DNA of 64,000 nucleotides from Geomonas limicola (GCF_014193675.1 NZ_BLXZ01000001.1:62001-126000); one strand, 5' to 3'. Positions 19,934 to 29,917 are shown, counted from the stretch's first letter. Numbers and translations: made by a program. Notes: a model not told the origin generated them from the letters alone.

Positions 19934-22900
19934 GCGCGTTTACCCCCTTTCTCGATGTTGCAGAGGAATGCCTTGAACTCGGGGATGCTCGTGTTTGCGC
20001 AGCCAACCGACGGCGTCAGTACGTTACCGGAGTCCCCGGTTGCCGCACCGGCGTAGCCGAAGTGCCAGGGGAGACCGACCTGTTCGATCTGTTTGCCCTG
20101 TACGTTGAAGGGCTTGAGGCGCGAGGTCACCAGTGCCACGCACTCGATGGAGCCACGCTGCGAGGTTACCTTCACCATGTCGCCGTTCTTGATCCCTTTG
20201 GCGCGGCCGAGGGTCTCGGAGATCTCGACGAACATGTCGGGCACGAGCTCGGTGAGCCAGGGGAGCGAACGGGTCATGGCGCCGGCCTGCCAGTGCTCGG
20301 TCATGCGGTAGGTGGTACCGATGAACGGGAACTTGGCGGCGTCGGGCACGATGTCTTTCGGTACCTTGACGGCCGGGTTGTTCTGAACCTTGGAGAGCAG
20401 GTTGGTCGCCGGGCTCTCGATCGGCTCGTAGTGCTCGGGGAACGGACCGTCCTTCATGTCCAGTGCGTAGAGACGGCCAAAGCCTTCCGGCACCATGATG
20501 AAGGGGTTTTTCCCTTCCTTGGCGTCGTTCATCGGCGGCCAGGGACCGTCGGGCACGTCGCCTTTCCATTTTTTCTCGAGCCCGTCCCAGGCGATGACGG
20601 CACGCTTCGGGTTGAACGGGGTACCGTCCGGGGTGACCGAGGCGCGGTTGTAGATGATGCGGCGGTTGACCGGCCAGCACCAGGACCATTTCGGGAACAT
20701 GCCCAGGCCGTTGGGTGCGTCAGTCTTGTCGCGGCGAGCCATCAGGTTGCCGTCTTTGGTGTAGGAACCGCAGTAGATCCAGCAGCCGGACACGGTGGAA
20801 CCGTCGTCCTGGAGGTACTTGAACATCGGGACCTGGTCGCCCGCCTTGAACTCGAGCGTCTTGTCCTTGTCGACGATGGTCATGTCCTTGGTGAAGTAGC
20901 CGTTGATCTCCTTGGCTACCATGTGCACTTCCGGCTCCTCGCCGTGGCCGTAGTTCCAGGAGAGCTTGGTGATCGGCTCCGGGAAGGCACCGCCCTTGGC
21001 GTAGAGGTCCTTCATCTTCTTGGCGAAGGCGTTGATGATCCAGAGGTCGCTCTTCGCGTTGCCGCAGGGCTCAACCGCCTTGTAGCGCCACTGTGCCCAG
21101 CGGCCCGAGTTGGAGATGGAACCTTCCTTCTCGACGGAGGACGCTGCCGGCAGCATGAAGACTTCGGTCTGGATGTCCTTCGGGTTCACCCCCGGACGTT
21201 TCCAGAAGATGGAGGTTTCGGTCTCCCAGAGGTCGACGGTGACGAGCCACTTCAGTTTCCCGAGCGCGTCGCGAGTCTTCAGCGAGTCCGGACCGCCCAC
21301 CGCGGGGTTCTGACCCATGCAGACGAGACCTTCCAGCTTGCCGGCGCCCATGCCTTCCATGAGTTTCATGAAGGAGTAGTTGCCGCTTCTCTTCGGGAGG
21401 TAGTCGTAGCAGAAGCCGTTTTCCGGGGTGGCGTTTTCGCCGTACCAGGCCTTCAGAAGCGACACGGTGTACTTCGGGGTGTTGCCCCACCAGTTGGCTG
21501 CCTTGGGATCCTTGGTCTTCGGGGTCCACTTCTCCAGGTAGGCCTTGAGGTCGACGTTGTCGAACTCGGGGGACTTCAGGTAGCCCGGCAGGAGGTGGAA
21601 CAAGAGACCGTAGTCGGAGGAACCCTGTACGTTACTCTCACCCCTGAGGGCGTTAACGCCGCCGCCGGCGATGCCGATGTTGCCCAAGAGGAGCTGCAGC
21701 ATGGCAACGGCACGCACGTTCTGGGTACCGTGGGTGGACTGGGTGATCCCCATCGCGTAGAGGATGGTGCCGGCCTTGTCGGGGCGCCCGGTGGAGCAGA
21801 ACGCCTTGGCGACGGCCAGGTAGTCTTCCTTCTTGGTCCCGGTGATGGCGCAGACCTTGTCCACGTCGTAACGGGAGTAGTGCTTCTTCAGCTGCTGGTA
21901 GACGCAGCGCGGATCCTTCAGCGACTTGTCGCGCTTCGGGTTACCGGCGCCGTCCACGGCGTAGGCCCAGGCCTTGGCGTCGTAGGTCTTCTCCTGATCG
22001 TCGAACGCGCAGAACATACCCTCTTCGAAGTCGAACTTCTCGTTGACGATGAAGGAGGCGTTGGTGTACTCGCGCACGTACTCTTCGTGGATCAGGTTGT
22101 TCTGGATCGCGTAGTTGATCATCCCGCCCAAGTAGGCGATGTCGGTGCCGGGACGGATCTGCGCGTAGTAATCGGCTTTGGATGCGGTTCTGGTGTAACG
22201 GGGATCGACGGCGATCAGCTTGCCGCCTTGATCCATGGCTGCCTCGATCCACTTCATCGAGATAGGGTGGTTTTCTGCAGGGTTGCAACCGATTGCCAGG
22301 ATGGCATCGGCGTTTTTCAGGTCAATCCAGTGGTTGGTCATTGCCCCACGACCGAACGAAGCCGCCAGACCGGCGACTGTAGCGGAGTGTCATATTCGGG
22401 CTTGGTGTTCGAGGTTCGCCACACCCATGGCGCGACCGAACTTGGACCAGAGGTAGCACTCCTCGTTGTCCAGACCGGCGCCGCCCAGGAATGCCATCCC
22501 CTCGGTACGGTTTACTACGTACTCTTTGTTGTCCTTCTTGTTGACTTCCTTCGCCTTGAAGGTCTTGTCGCGGGTCTCTTTCATGCGCTGTGCGATCTTG
22601 TCCAGCGCCCACTCCCAGGACTTCTCTTCAAACTTGTCGCTGCCCGGTGCGCGGTACATCACCTTCTGCAGACGACGATCGTTGTTGGCCACCTGGAACA
22701 GCGCGCTCCCCTTGGAGCACAGGGCCCCCTGGTTGATCGGGTGTTCGGTGTCCCCTTCGATGTTGACCACCTTGCCGTTCTTGGTGGAAACGACCAGGCC
22801 GCAGCCCACCGCGCAGAACGGACAAATGGTGGTGGAGCTTTTCAGCCCCTTGGTGCGCATCTCTGACGAGTCGGCACTTGCCTCCGCCTTCCCGCCGGAC

Positions 22901-22959
22901 AGAGCCAGCGCCGCAGCAGCCGCTCCTCCCTGCAAAAACTTCCTTCGTGAAACAGCCAT
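19930..22959 (-). CDS. Formate dehydrogenase alpha subunit, selenoprotein, 1009 aa with in-frame UGA at codon 190
   Basis: This is the catalytic molybdenum or tungsten bis-MGD subunit of an FDH-N-like enzyme. A twin-arginine signal (SRRKFLQGG) leads to a [4Fe-4S] site with Cys46, Cys49, Cys53 and Cys81. The frame is interrupted only by TGA at 22392-22390. The flanking residues (EHQARI before, HSATVAGLAASFGRGAMTNH after) match the selenocysteine site of FdnG-type enzymes, and the total length (1009) is close to the 1015 residues of E. coli FdnG. A SECIS hairpin follows the UGA. Simple gene finding would split it in two at this codon. It is first in an alpha-beta-gamma operon. Confidence 0.96.
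22361..22392 (-). promoter_or_regulatory. Bacterial SECIS element with Sec UGA codon
   Basis: On the mRNA, UGA is followed by 12 nt and then a perfect 6-bp stem GUCGCC/GGCGGC (one G-U pair) closing the loop GGUCU. The same GGUCU apical sequence is bound by SelB in E. coli fdhF. Position, stem and loop all fit the bacterial selenocysteine insertion signal. Confidence 0.92.
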
Positions 22960-23012
22960 GTTTTAAACTCCCTTTCCATACAAAAAAATTAGGCAACCGC
23001 CATCACGATTCG

Positions 23013-23037
23013 GACAACGTATACAGTTGTCGTGCCA
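23013..23037 (-). promoter_or_regulatory. Candidate sigma-54 promoter and overlapping inverted repeat before fdh
   Basis: On the minus strand TGGCAC (23037-23032), GACAA, then CTGTA (23026-23022) has a perfect -24 element and correct spacing. The -12 element is degenerate (GT instead of the key GC). An inverted repeat GACAAC-N7-GTTGTC (23013-23031) overlaps it and could be a regulator site. The neighbouring divergent NtrC-type activator makes sigma-54 control plausible. Confidence 0.45.
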
Positions 23038-23232
23038 GACAATTTTTTCTTTAGCAAAAAAAATTGTATACGGATAAACGTTTGAAATGATAGTATTGTC
23101 CGGCTGAAAGATTAGAAACCGACAAAATTAGTCCAGGCTCACAACTGCGCAGTTTTGTCACGACCTGTAACATAATGACCTAGTCAAATTTGCCTAGGCC
23201 CAGTAATAGCGGGACAACGAGGTACCGAGACG

Positions 23233-24600
23233 ATGGCACAGGAAAAGATTCTCATCTGCGACGACGAGCAGGGAATACTGACCTATCTGAAAAAACTTCT
23301 CCAGTCGCAGGGCTACCTGGTGGAAACCTTTCTCGGAGGGCGCGAACTTTTGCACCGGATCGAGGAAGGAGAAGCTGGCGACGCCGACCTTCTCTTGCAG
23401 GACGTACGCATGCCGGACATGGACGGCATCTCGGTTCTCAAGAAGGTAAAACGCCTGCGCCAGGAATTGCCGGTCGTCATCATGACCGCCTTTGGCACCA
23501 TCGACGCCGCTGTGGAGACCATCAAGCTCGGCGCCTACGACTACGTCACCAAGCCCTTCCCCAAGGAAAAGATCCTGAGCGTCATCAAAAACGCCCTGGA
23601 AAAAGAGCAGCTCATCCAGGAGAACCGGGCCCTGAAAAAGGAGCTCGGCAAGCCGATTCTCCAGGAATCCATCATCTTCAGAAGCTCCGTGTTCCGGGAG
23701 ACCTTCGAACTGACGGTGCAGGTGGCGGCCAGCGAGGCGAACATCCTGGTGCTCGGCGAGTCGGGTACCGGCAAGGAACTGATCGCCGGCGCAATCCACT
23801 ACAACAGCCCGAGAAAAGAGCGGCGTTTCCTCTCCATCAACTGCGCGGCCCTCACCGAAACGCTTCTGGAGAGCCAGCTCTTCGGTCACGTACGCGGCGC
23901 CTTCACCGGCGCCATCTCGACCCAGAAGGGACTTCTCGAGGAGGCCGATGGCGGGACGCTCTTCATGGACGAGATCGGCGACATGAGCCTCCCCATCCAG
24001 GCGAAGCTTTTGCGGGTGATCCAGGAACGCGACTTTATCCCGGTGGGCGCCACCCGCCCCAAGAGCGCCAACATCCGTTTCGTGGCGGCGACCAACAAGA
24101 ACCTGGAGCGCGAGGTGGCCGAGGGACGTTTCCGCGAGGACCTCTACTACCGCTTGAACGTCATCAATATCCCGCTCCCCCCCTTGCGCGACCGCAAGGA
24201 CGACATCGAACCGTTGGCCCTGCACTTTTTAAAGAAGTACAGCCTGCGCATGAAAAAAGCTGTGACCGGCGTCACTCCGGAGGCACTGGCCCTCTTGATC
24301 GGCTACGACTGGCCCGGCAACATCCGCGAGCTTGAGAACGTCATGGAGCGGGCGGTCATCCTCGCCAAGAACGAGCTGGTCACCCCCAAGGAGCTCCCGA
24401 TCTGGCGCAACAAGCTGCCGGAGATCCCGGTCAAGCGCGATGTCGAGCTGGTGTCGCTTGAGAACATCGAACGCGAGCACATCGAGCGCACCCTGGCCAA
24501 TACCGGGTACCACAAGAGCCGCTCCGCCGAGATCCTCGGCATCTCGCGCAAGACCCTGGACCGCAAGATAGCTGAGTACTCCCTGCACATTCCGGCATGA
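23233..24600 (+). CDS. Sigma-54-dependent NtrC-family response regulator, 455 aa
   Basis: A receiver domain carries phospho-acceptor Asp57 (LLLQDVRMPDMDG) and the conserved Lys in VTKPF. The AAA+ domain has Walker A GESGTGKE (175-182) and the sigma-54 contact loop GAFTGA (222-227), followed by FMDEIGDM. A C-terminal Fis-type helix-turn-helix ends the protein (SRSAEILGISRKTLDRKI). It is divergent from the fdh operon and overlaps its kinase gene by 4 bp. The likely role, inferred from position, is activation of sigma-54 promoters of the formate dehydrogenase and Mo-cofactor genes. Confidence 0.95.
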   Translation: MAQEKILICDDEQGILTYLKKLLQSQGYLVETFLGGRELLHRIEEGEAGDADLLLQDVRMPDMDGISVLKKVKRLRQELPVVIMTAFGTIDAAVETIKLGAYDYVTKPFPKEKILSVIKNALEKEQLIQENRALKKELGKPILQESIIFRSSVFRETFELTVQVAASEANILVLGESGTGKELIAGAIHYNSPRKERRFLSINCAALTETLLESQLFGHVRGAFTGAISTQKGLLEEADGGTLFMDEIGDMSLPIQAKLLRVIQERDFIPVGATRPKSANIRFVAATNKNLEREVAEGRFREDLYYRLNVINIPLPPLRDRKDDIEPLALHFLKKYSLRMKKAVTGVTPEALALLIGYDWPGNIRELENVMERAVILAKNELVTPKELPIWRNKLPEIPVKRDVELVSLENIEREHIERTLANTGYHKSRSAEILGISRKTLDRKIAEYSLHIPA

Positions 24601-26585
24601 ACCCACGCAAGCTCCGCTTCCCGATCAAGACCAAGCTCACCATCGCCACCTTGATTCCGCTCGGTGTCGCCATCCTCATCTGCTGGATGGCCGGCGTCTT
24701 CATCCTGAGCGCCAAGGTGGCCACCCAGGCCCAGGAGAAGGTCCGCTACGACCTGAACGTGGCCCGGGAAGCCTATCAAAACGAGCTCACCCGCCTCTAC
24801 GACGTCGTCAAGTTCACCGCAGCCTTCGGCAAGACCGGCGAAACCGTGGTTTCCGGCAACCGCGAAGCCGTCTCAGATATCCTTACTCCGGTTCGTACCA
24901 ACGAACACCTCGATATCCTGGGAGCGGTGGATGCCTCGGGCAAGGTGATCTACCGTACCACCAACCCTGGGTTGGCCGGTGACGACAAGAGCCGTAACCA
25001 GTTCATAGCGCGGGCCCTCAGGGGGGAGATCGTAAGCGGCACCACCGTGCTCCCCGCCGCCGAGCTGGCGCTTGAGGGGGAAACCCTCTTGCACCAGGCG
25101 AAGGTACCGGTGCCGGCATCGGCCAAGCATGAGCCGCCATCCAGCGCCCCCAGCGCCGGGATGTTCCTCTTCGTTGCCGCACCGGTGCGCGACCGGGCCG
25201 GCAACGTACTGGGCGCGCTCTACGGCGGGATCCTGCTCAACAACAGCCGCCCCTTTGTGGACAAGATCAAATCCGTGGTCTACGAGGGAGCCCGGTTGCA
25301 CGGCACCGACATCGGCACCACCACGCTCTACCTGGGTGACCAGATGATCGCCACCACCCTCCCCCTGCACAGCGGCGAGCGGTTGGCCGGGATGAAACTG
25401 ACCCGCCAGGTGAACGGCAAGGTGCTTTTGGCCAAGACCCGCTGGGTGGGGCGCACCTACGTCGGCAACGACTGGTACTTAAGCGCCTACGAGCCGATCC
25501 TCTCCCTGCAAGGGGTGCCCATCGGCGCGCTGGCGGTCGGGATGCTGGAGAGCCAGTACTCGGCGGTAAAGATCGACATGGCGGTGCTCTTGAGCTTCGT
25601 CCTTTTGGTGAGCTGCCTGGTGGGGGTTTCCATGGCGGGGTTTCTCGGCAAGAAGCTCGCCCATCCTATTAAGGAGTTGGAGCTTCTGACCCGCCGGGTG
25701 GCGGCCGGGGAGCGCAACGTGCAAAGCCACATCGAGTCGCGCGACGAGATCGGCGACCTTGCCGAGCGTTTCAACGACATGAGCCGCTCGCTCGCCGAGC
25801 GCGAAGATAACATCATCGAGTTGAACCGCAACCTGGAAGAGAAGGTGAAGCTGCGCACCGCCGAACTGGAAGAGAACAACCGGCTTTTGGTGCAGACCCG
25901 GGAGGAACTCCTGCGGGTGGAGAAGCTCGCGGCGATCGGGGAGTTGGCGGCGGGGGTGGCCCACGAGATCAACAACCCCATGGCTATCATTCGCGGCAAC
26001 GTGGAACTTTTGCAGCTCACCGTCCCCGAAGATGCCGACAACCGCGAAGAGGTGGACACCATCTTCCAGCAGGTAAAACGTGTCGAGCGCATCGTCTCGA
26101 ACCTGCAGAAGTTTGCCCGCAAGCAGAAACGTGAGAACGCACCGGTGCACCTAAACGAGCTGTTGCACGAGATCGTGGCCCAGATCAGGCACCAGGTGCC
26201 GCTTGACGGTATCAAGGTGGTGGAGCACTACTCGCGGGCGGTAGAGGTGGTGGAGGGAGACGGCGACCAGTTGCGCCAGGTATTCACCAACCTGGTCTTG
26301 AACGGGATCCAGGCCATGCCGGAAGGTGGGGTCTTGAGCCTGAAGACCAATCCGGTGCAGGATACCGAACTCTACGAGGTACAGGTCGCAGACACCGGCG
26401 TGGGGATCCAGCCCGAAAACCTGAACCAGGTGTTCAACCCGTTTTTCACCACCAAGCCGAGCGGCACCGGGTTAGGGCTATCCGTCTCTTACGGCATCGT
26501 GCGCGAGCACGGCGGCACCATCGACATCCAGAGTATCCCGGGCAGCGGCACCACTTTCAGCGTGGTCCTGCCGCGCGAGGCCTAA
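24597..26585 (+). CDS. Membrane sensor histidine kinase, 662 aa
   Basis: Two membrane helices (about 13-35 and 327-350) enclose a roughly 290-residue extracytoplasmic Cache-type sensor region. A HAMP linker follows, then the HisKA box with His456 (GVAHEINNPM) and an HATPase domain (ADTGVGI, FFTTKPSGTGLGLS). The NtrB/ZraS-like H-box goes with NtrC-type regulators. The start codon overlaps the regulator stop (ATGA), so the two form a cognate pair. The signal is unknown; formate, molybdate or a related anion are guesses from context only. Confidence 0.93.
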   Translation: MNPRKLRFPIKTKLTIATLIPLGVAILICWMAGVFILSAKVATQAQEKVRYDLNVAREAYQNELTRLYDVVKFTAAFGKTGETVVSGNREAVSDILTPVRTNEHLDILGAVDASGKVIYRTTNPGLAGDDKSRNQFIARALRGEIVSGTTVLPAAELALEGETLLHQAKVPVPASAKHEPPSSAPSAGMFLFVAAPVRDRAGNVLGALYGGILLNNSRPFVDKIKSVVYEGARLHGTDIGTTTLYLGDQMIATTLPLHSGERLAGMKLTRQVNGKVLLAKTRWVGRTYVGNDWYLSAYEPILSLQGVPIGALAVGMLESQYSAVKIDMAVLLSFVLLVSCLVGVSMAGFLGKKLAHPIKELELLTRRVAAGERNVQSHIESRDEIGDLAERFNDMSRSLAEREDNIIELNRNLEEKVKLRTAELEENNRLLVQTREELLRVEKLAAIGELAAGVAHEINNPMAIIRGNVELLQLTVPEDADNREEVDTIFQQVKRVERIVSNLQKFARKQKRENAPVHLNELLHEIVAQIRHQVPLDGIKVVEHYSRAVEVVEGDGDQLRQVFTNLVLNGIQAMPEGGVLSLKTNPVQDTELYEVQVADTGVGIQPENLNQVFNPFFTTKPSGTGLGLSVSYGIVREHGGTIDIQSIPGSGTTFSVVLPREA

Positions 26586-26618
26586 GAGACTTAGACACTA
26601 CCTTGAGTCTAAAAGCAT

Positions 26619-26827
26619 GACCACAGAGGATCGCAGAGGGAAAGGTGAGGAACACAGGGGGAGAACCGACGTCAAAAGCAACAGCTTGGGGTTAAGACTT
26701 TAAACCCGATGCTGTTCTTGCTTTTCCTCTGTGTTCCCCCGAGCGCCTCTGTGGTTAACGCCTTACTGCTTTTTCCGTTTTGTTTCCCCTGTGTTCCTCG
26801 CAGTTTCCTCTGTGTACCCCTGTGGTC
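26619..26827. repeat. Intergenic CCTCTGTG-type repeat array with inverted arms
   Basis: The left arm (26620-26672) has CCACAGAGGATCGCAGAGGG and GGAACACAGGGGG. The right side has the complementary sense twice: CCTCTGTGTTCCCCC with CCTCTGTGGTT (26726-26756), and CCCCTGTGTTCCTCGCAG with CCTCTGTGTACCCCTGTGG (26785-26825). The arms could fold into a long imperfect hairpin. No gene is present. Confidence 0.75.
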
Positions 26828-26848
26828 AAGCTTTTGCCTTTAGCTCAC

Positions 26849-26883
26849 AAAAAAAACGGGCGACCCTAGGGGGTCGCCCGTTT
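26849..26883 (-). terminator. Rho-independent terminator after MOSC gene
   Basis: On the minus strand ACGGGCGACCC, a short loop, GGGTCGCCCGT and then eight T residues. It lies 27 bp beyond the stop of the MOSC gene. Confidence 0.92.
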
Positions 26884-26909
26884 CAGTTTCACTCCTTGAT
26901 GCCTCGTGC

Positions 26910-27341
26910 TCAGAGCAGCACGATCTCGTCACCCGGACGCACCACGCCGCCGGTCAACACCTTGGCGAAGATCCCCTCTTTCGGCATCACGCAGTCGCCG
27001 GCCTGGTAGAAGATGGCGCAGCGGGTGTGGCACTCTTTGCCGATCTGGGTTACCTCGAGAAGCGTCTCGCCCATGGTGAAGCGTGACCCGATGGGGAGGC
27101 TCACCAGGTCGACCCCTTCGGTGGTGATGTTCTCGGCGAAATCCCCCTCCCCTACCGAAAGCCCGAGCGCCTGCATCTTGGCGATGCTCTCCATGGCGAG
27201 CAGGCTCACCTGGCGGTGCCAGTCACCGGCGTGCGCATCCCCGACGATGCCGTGTTCCTCGCGCAAGGTCACCTCGGCAGCCGGCGTTTTCCGCTCTCCC
27301 TTATTCAAACTGACGTTCACCGCCAGCACCTTTCCCTTCAT
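26910..27341 (-). CDS. MOSC-domain protein, 143 aa
   Basis: A stand-alone MOSC (Moco sulfurase C-terminal) domain. The conserved Cys lies in IGKECHTRCAIF, with GIVGDAHAG and the C-terminal GGVVRPGDEI. Members bind sulfurated molybdenum cofactor or act in sulfur transfer and related metal-sulfur chemistry. It lies 60 bp after moaA on the same strand and is probably cotranscribed with it, supporting a role in cofactor metabolism. The exact reaction is unknown. Confidence 0.88.
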   Translation of the reverse strand: MKGKVLAVNVSLNKGERKTPAAEVTLREEHGIVGDAHAGDWHRQVSLLAMESIAKMQALGLSVGEGDFAENITTEGVDLVSLPIGSRFTMGETLLEVTQIGKECHTRCAIFYQAGDCVMPKEGIFAKVLTGGVVRPGDEIVLL

Positions 27342-27401
27342 ACAGCTACCTCCCTTGCATCTCGTTGACTATCGTTCCTGGTGGATACTACGCAGTCCAG
27401 C

Positions 27402-28382
27402 TCAACCGCCGACTCGTGACATGGCAAACGGGGTGGCCTCCGCCCCTTCCTCGGTCAGCTGATGTCTTCCGGGCTTGGCGGCAACAATGGCCTGCAGTTC
27501 TTTCCTCAAAAGTGCATCGTCACCGGTAGCCAATACCGGCCGCAGGTCGACGCCGTTTCCGGCGAAGAGGCAGCTCTGGGCAATGCCCGAGGCGGTCACC
27601 CGCAACCGGTTGCAGCCGTCGCAAAAATGCCCGGTCATGGCGGTGATGATGCCCAGCGAACCCGCGGCACCAGCCACCCGGAAGTTTTTGGACGGACCGG
27701 AACGCTCGGAGCTGGGGGCGTCTTCAATCTGGTATTCGGCGGCAATCCGCTCCCGGATTTCCGCCCCCGGAACGCAGAGGTCGCGCCAGTCGGCGTCACC
27801 ACTGGTCGGCATGTACTCGATGAAACGGACCGCGTAGGGACGCGTCAGGGTAAGCTTCACGAAATCGAGGATCTCGTGATCATTGATCCCGCGCATCACG
27901 ACCACGTTGATCTTGTGGGGCGGGAACCCGACCCGCTCCGCTTCATCGATCCCCTCGAGAACCTGGGCAAGCCCGGCACCGCGGGTTATTTTGCTGAACG
28001 TTTCCGCCTGCAGGGAGTCAAGACTGATGTTGAGCCGTTGCACGCCGGCATCGCGCAGCCCCTGAGCCATCTGTTTCAGCAACAGTCCGTTGGTGGTCAG
28101 CACCAGTTCCTTCAGCCCTTCCAGCGCCGCAAGCTGCTGTAAAAAACTGAGGATCCCCTTACGGACCAGGGGCTCGCCACCAGTCACCCGGATCTTCTCA
28201 ATCCCCGCTGAAACAGCCTCACGGGCGATCCTCAGCAGGTCCTCGTAGCTCAGGACCTCGCAGTGCGAAAGTTTCTCCACGCCCCCTTCGGGCATGCAGT
28301 AGCTGCAACGCATGTTGCAGCGGTCGGTGACGGAGAGCCGCAGGTAGTTGATCCGTCTTCCGTAGGTGTCGATGAGTCCCAT
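27402..28382 (-). CDS. moaA: GTP 3',8-cyclase MoaA, 326 aa
   Basis: This radical SAM enzyme makes the first step of molybdopterin synthesis from GTP. The N-terminal cluster Cys22, Cys26, Cys29 (RCNMRCSYC) binds S-adenosylmethionine. The C-terminal cluster lies in CDGCNRLRVT and the following SCLF. The C-terminal Gly-Gly (SRVGG) needed for radical formation is present. The ATG at 28382 is chosen because homology begins there (MGLIDTYGRRINYLRLS); the ribosome binding site is weak. A MOSC gene follows on the same strand, and moeA-moaC-mog run divergently. Confidence 0.95.
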   Translation of the reverse strand: MGLIDTYGRRINYLRLSVTDRCNMRCSYCMPEGGVEKLSHCEVLSYEDLLRIAREAVSAGIEKIRVTGGEPLVRKGILSFLQQLAALEGLKELVLTTNGLLLKQMAQGLRDAGVQRLNISLDSLQAETFSKITRGAGLAQVLEGIDEAERVGFPPHKINVVVMRGINDHEILDFVKLTLTRPYAVRFIEYMPTSGDADWRDLCVPGAEIRERIAAEYQIEDAPSSERSGPSKNFRVAGAAGSLGIITAMTGHFCDGCNRLRVTASGIAQSCLFAGNGVDLRPVLATGDDALLRKELQAIVAAKPGRHQLTEEGAEATPFAMSRVGG

Positions 28383-28708
28383 ACACATCCATCCCGCGCC
28401 AACCTCGCTGTCAGCGACTGGCACTAGCATTTCGCAGGCTTGGTTAAAGAGATCTCTGCCAGCCTGACCAAAAAAGATACTCTGTTTGTCAAAATGATAC
28501 AACCCACTGTTTCCGAGAGTCCCGAGAGACAGGTGTGGCTCGGAACTAGCTGTTTTTAAGTGGTTTCAGTACTATTAGAGCCGGAAGGGCTGCACAAGTT
28601 TAAGCCGAAATAATTTTCTATTTAGGGACAAATATGCTATGGCTTTGCAGATAGTAGGATGAAGTACCGGATCTTTACAGAGCTGCCAACAAGGACGCGA
28701 AGCTCACG
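28383..28708. other. Divergent promoter region of moaA and moeA
   Basis: A 326-bp gene-free region. On the minus strand TTGTAT (28502-28497), 17 nt and TATCTT (28479-28474) is a moderate sigma-70 promoter candidate for moaA. I found no Moco-riboswitch-like fold and no clear promoter for moeA. Confidence 0.4.
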
Positions 28709-29914
28709 ATGACAACGTTAGAAGAAGCCACCAAGATCATCCTGGCAAGGGTCGGCACGACCGGCTGTGAACGGGTACCGCTCCTCGATGCGCAGGGGCG
28801 TATCCTTGCCGAGGACCTCACCGCCCCCTACGATCTGCCTGGTTGGGACACCTCGGCCATGGATGGCTTTACAGTGCGCAGCTGCGACTGCCACGCCGGA
28901 GTGAACCTCCCGGTGCGCAGTTTTATCCCCGCAGGGACGACAGCTCCGGCACCGCTGGAAGCCAGCACGGCAGGCCGCATCATGACCGGTGCCCCTATCC
29001 CCCCGGGAGCCGATGCAGTGGTTCCCTTCGAGGAGGCCCAGGAAGACGGCGACACGGTGAGCTTCCCCGCGGCGGTCCGCAAGGGGAGCCATATCCGCTT
29101 CCAAGGATCCGAGATTGCCGGTGGCGCCACCATCCTGCGCCGCGGCACCTTGATCGGCGCCCACCAGGTAAGCCTGCTCGCCTCCTGCTCGAAGGCGGTG
29201 GTTCCCGTGTACCGCAAACCGCGGGTAGCGATCCTGTGCACCGGCGACGAACTCGTCGAACTCGGTACTGCACCGGGCACCGGACAGGTCGTCAACAGTA
29301 ACGCCTTCGCCCTGGCCGCTGCGGTAAGAGAGGCGGGTGCCGTACCGGAAATACTCGGCATCGCCCGCGACACCCGGGATCAGCACCTGGCGCTCCTCAC
29401 CCAGGGGCTCGGGGCCGATCTGCTCATCACATCGGCAGGTGTTTGCGGCGGTGATCGAGACCTGGTGCGTGGCGCACTGAGCGACCTGGGCGTCGAGCCG
29501 CTCTTTTGGATAGTCGCCATCAGGCCGGGCGGCCCGAGCGCCTGCGGTATCAAGGGGAACACCCCGGTCTTTTCTCTGCCGGGGACTCCTTCCGCCACCA
29601 TGATCGCTTTCGAACTCCTGGTCCGGCCGACACTCCTTAAAATGCTGGGGCACCGGACCCTCTTTCGGCGCAGGTTTCCGGCGACCCTGAACGTCCCGAT
29701 GCGCAACAGACCGGGCGCCCTTGGGGTGGAAGCCGTCCAGGCACGTTTTGTTGCAGGTAGGCTCGTGATCGAAAAGGCCCGCACCCGCGGCGGCCACAAC
29801 GCACCCTTTACCCCGAACGCACTGGTCCTGCTCGCACAGGAACGCAGTGACTTTGCACCGGGGGACCAGGTTGAGACACTTTTTCTCGACCCGTCCCTCG
29901 CCATGGAGGAATAA
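28709..29914 (+). CDS. moeA: Molybdopterin molybdenumtransferase MoeA, 401 aa
   Basis: MoeA inserts molybdate into adenylated molybdopterin. Visible landmarks are the start SAMDGFTVRS, MTGAPIPPGADAVVPFE, the MoCF-binding fold region ILCTGDELVELG with NSNAFALAAAV, SAGVCGGDRDLV and LPGTPSATMIAFELLVRP, then the C-terminal beta domain. The length is normal. moaC begins 3 bp after its stop, so the genes form an operon with mog. It shares the divergent region with moaA. Confidence 0.95.
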   Translation: MTTLEEATKIILARVGTTGCERVPLLDAQGRILAEDLTAPYDLPGWDTSAMDGFTVRSCDCHAGVNLPVRSFIPAGTTAPAPLEASTAGRIMTGAPIPPGADAVVPFEEAQEDGDTVSFPAAVRKGSHIRFQGSEIAGGATILRRGTLIGAHQVSLLASCSKAVVPVYRKPRVAILCTGDELVELGTAPGTGQVVNSNAFALAAAVREAGAVPEILGIARDTRDQHLALLTQGLGADLLITSAGVCGGDRDLVRGALSDLGVEPLFWIVAIRPGGPSACGIKGNTPVFSLPGTPSATMIAFELLVRPTLLKMLGHRTLFRRRFPATLNVPMRNRPGALGVEAVQARFVAGRLVIEKARTRGGHNAPFTPNALVLLAQERSDFAPGDQVETLFLDPSLAMEE

Positions 29915-29917
29915 CCG

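Noticed and set aside
22341-22392. Frameshift or nonsense mutation in the formate dehydrogenase alpha gene
   Set aside because: The stop is TGA at the exact selenocysteine position with a SECIS hairpin; the frame continues without shift.
20062-22866. 934-codon open frame on the plus strand
   Set aside because: Antisense shadow of the formate dehydrogenase alpha gene.
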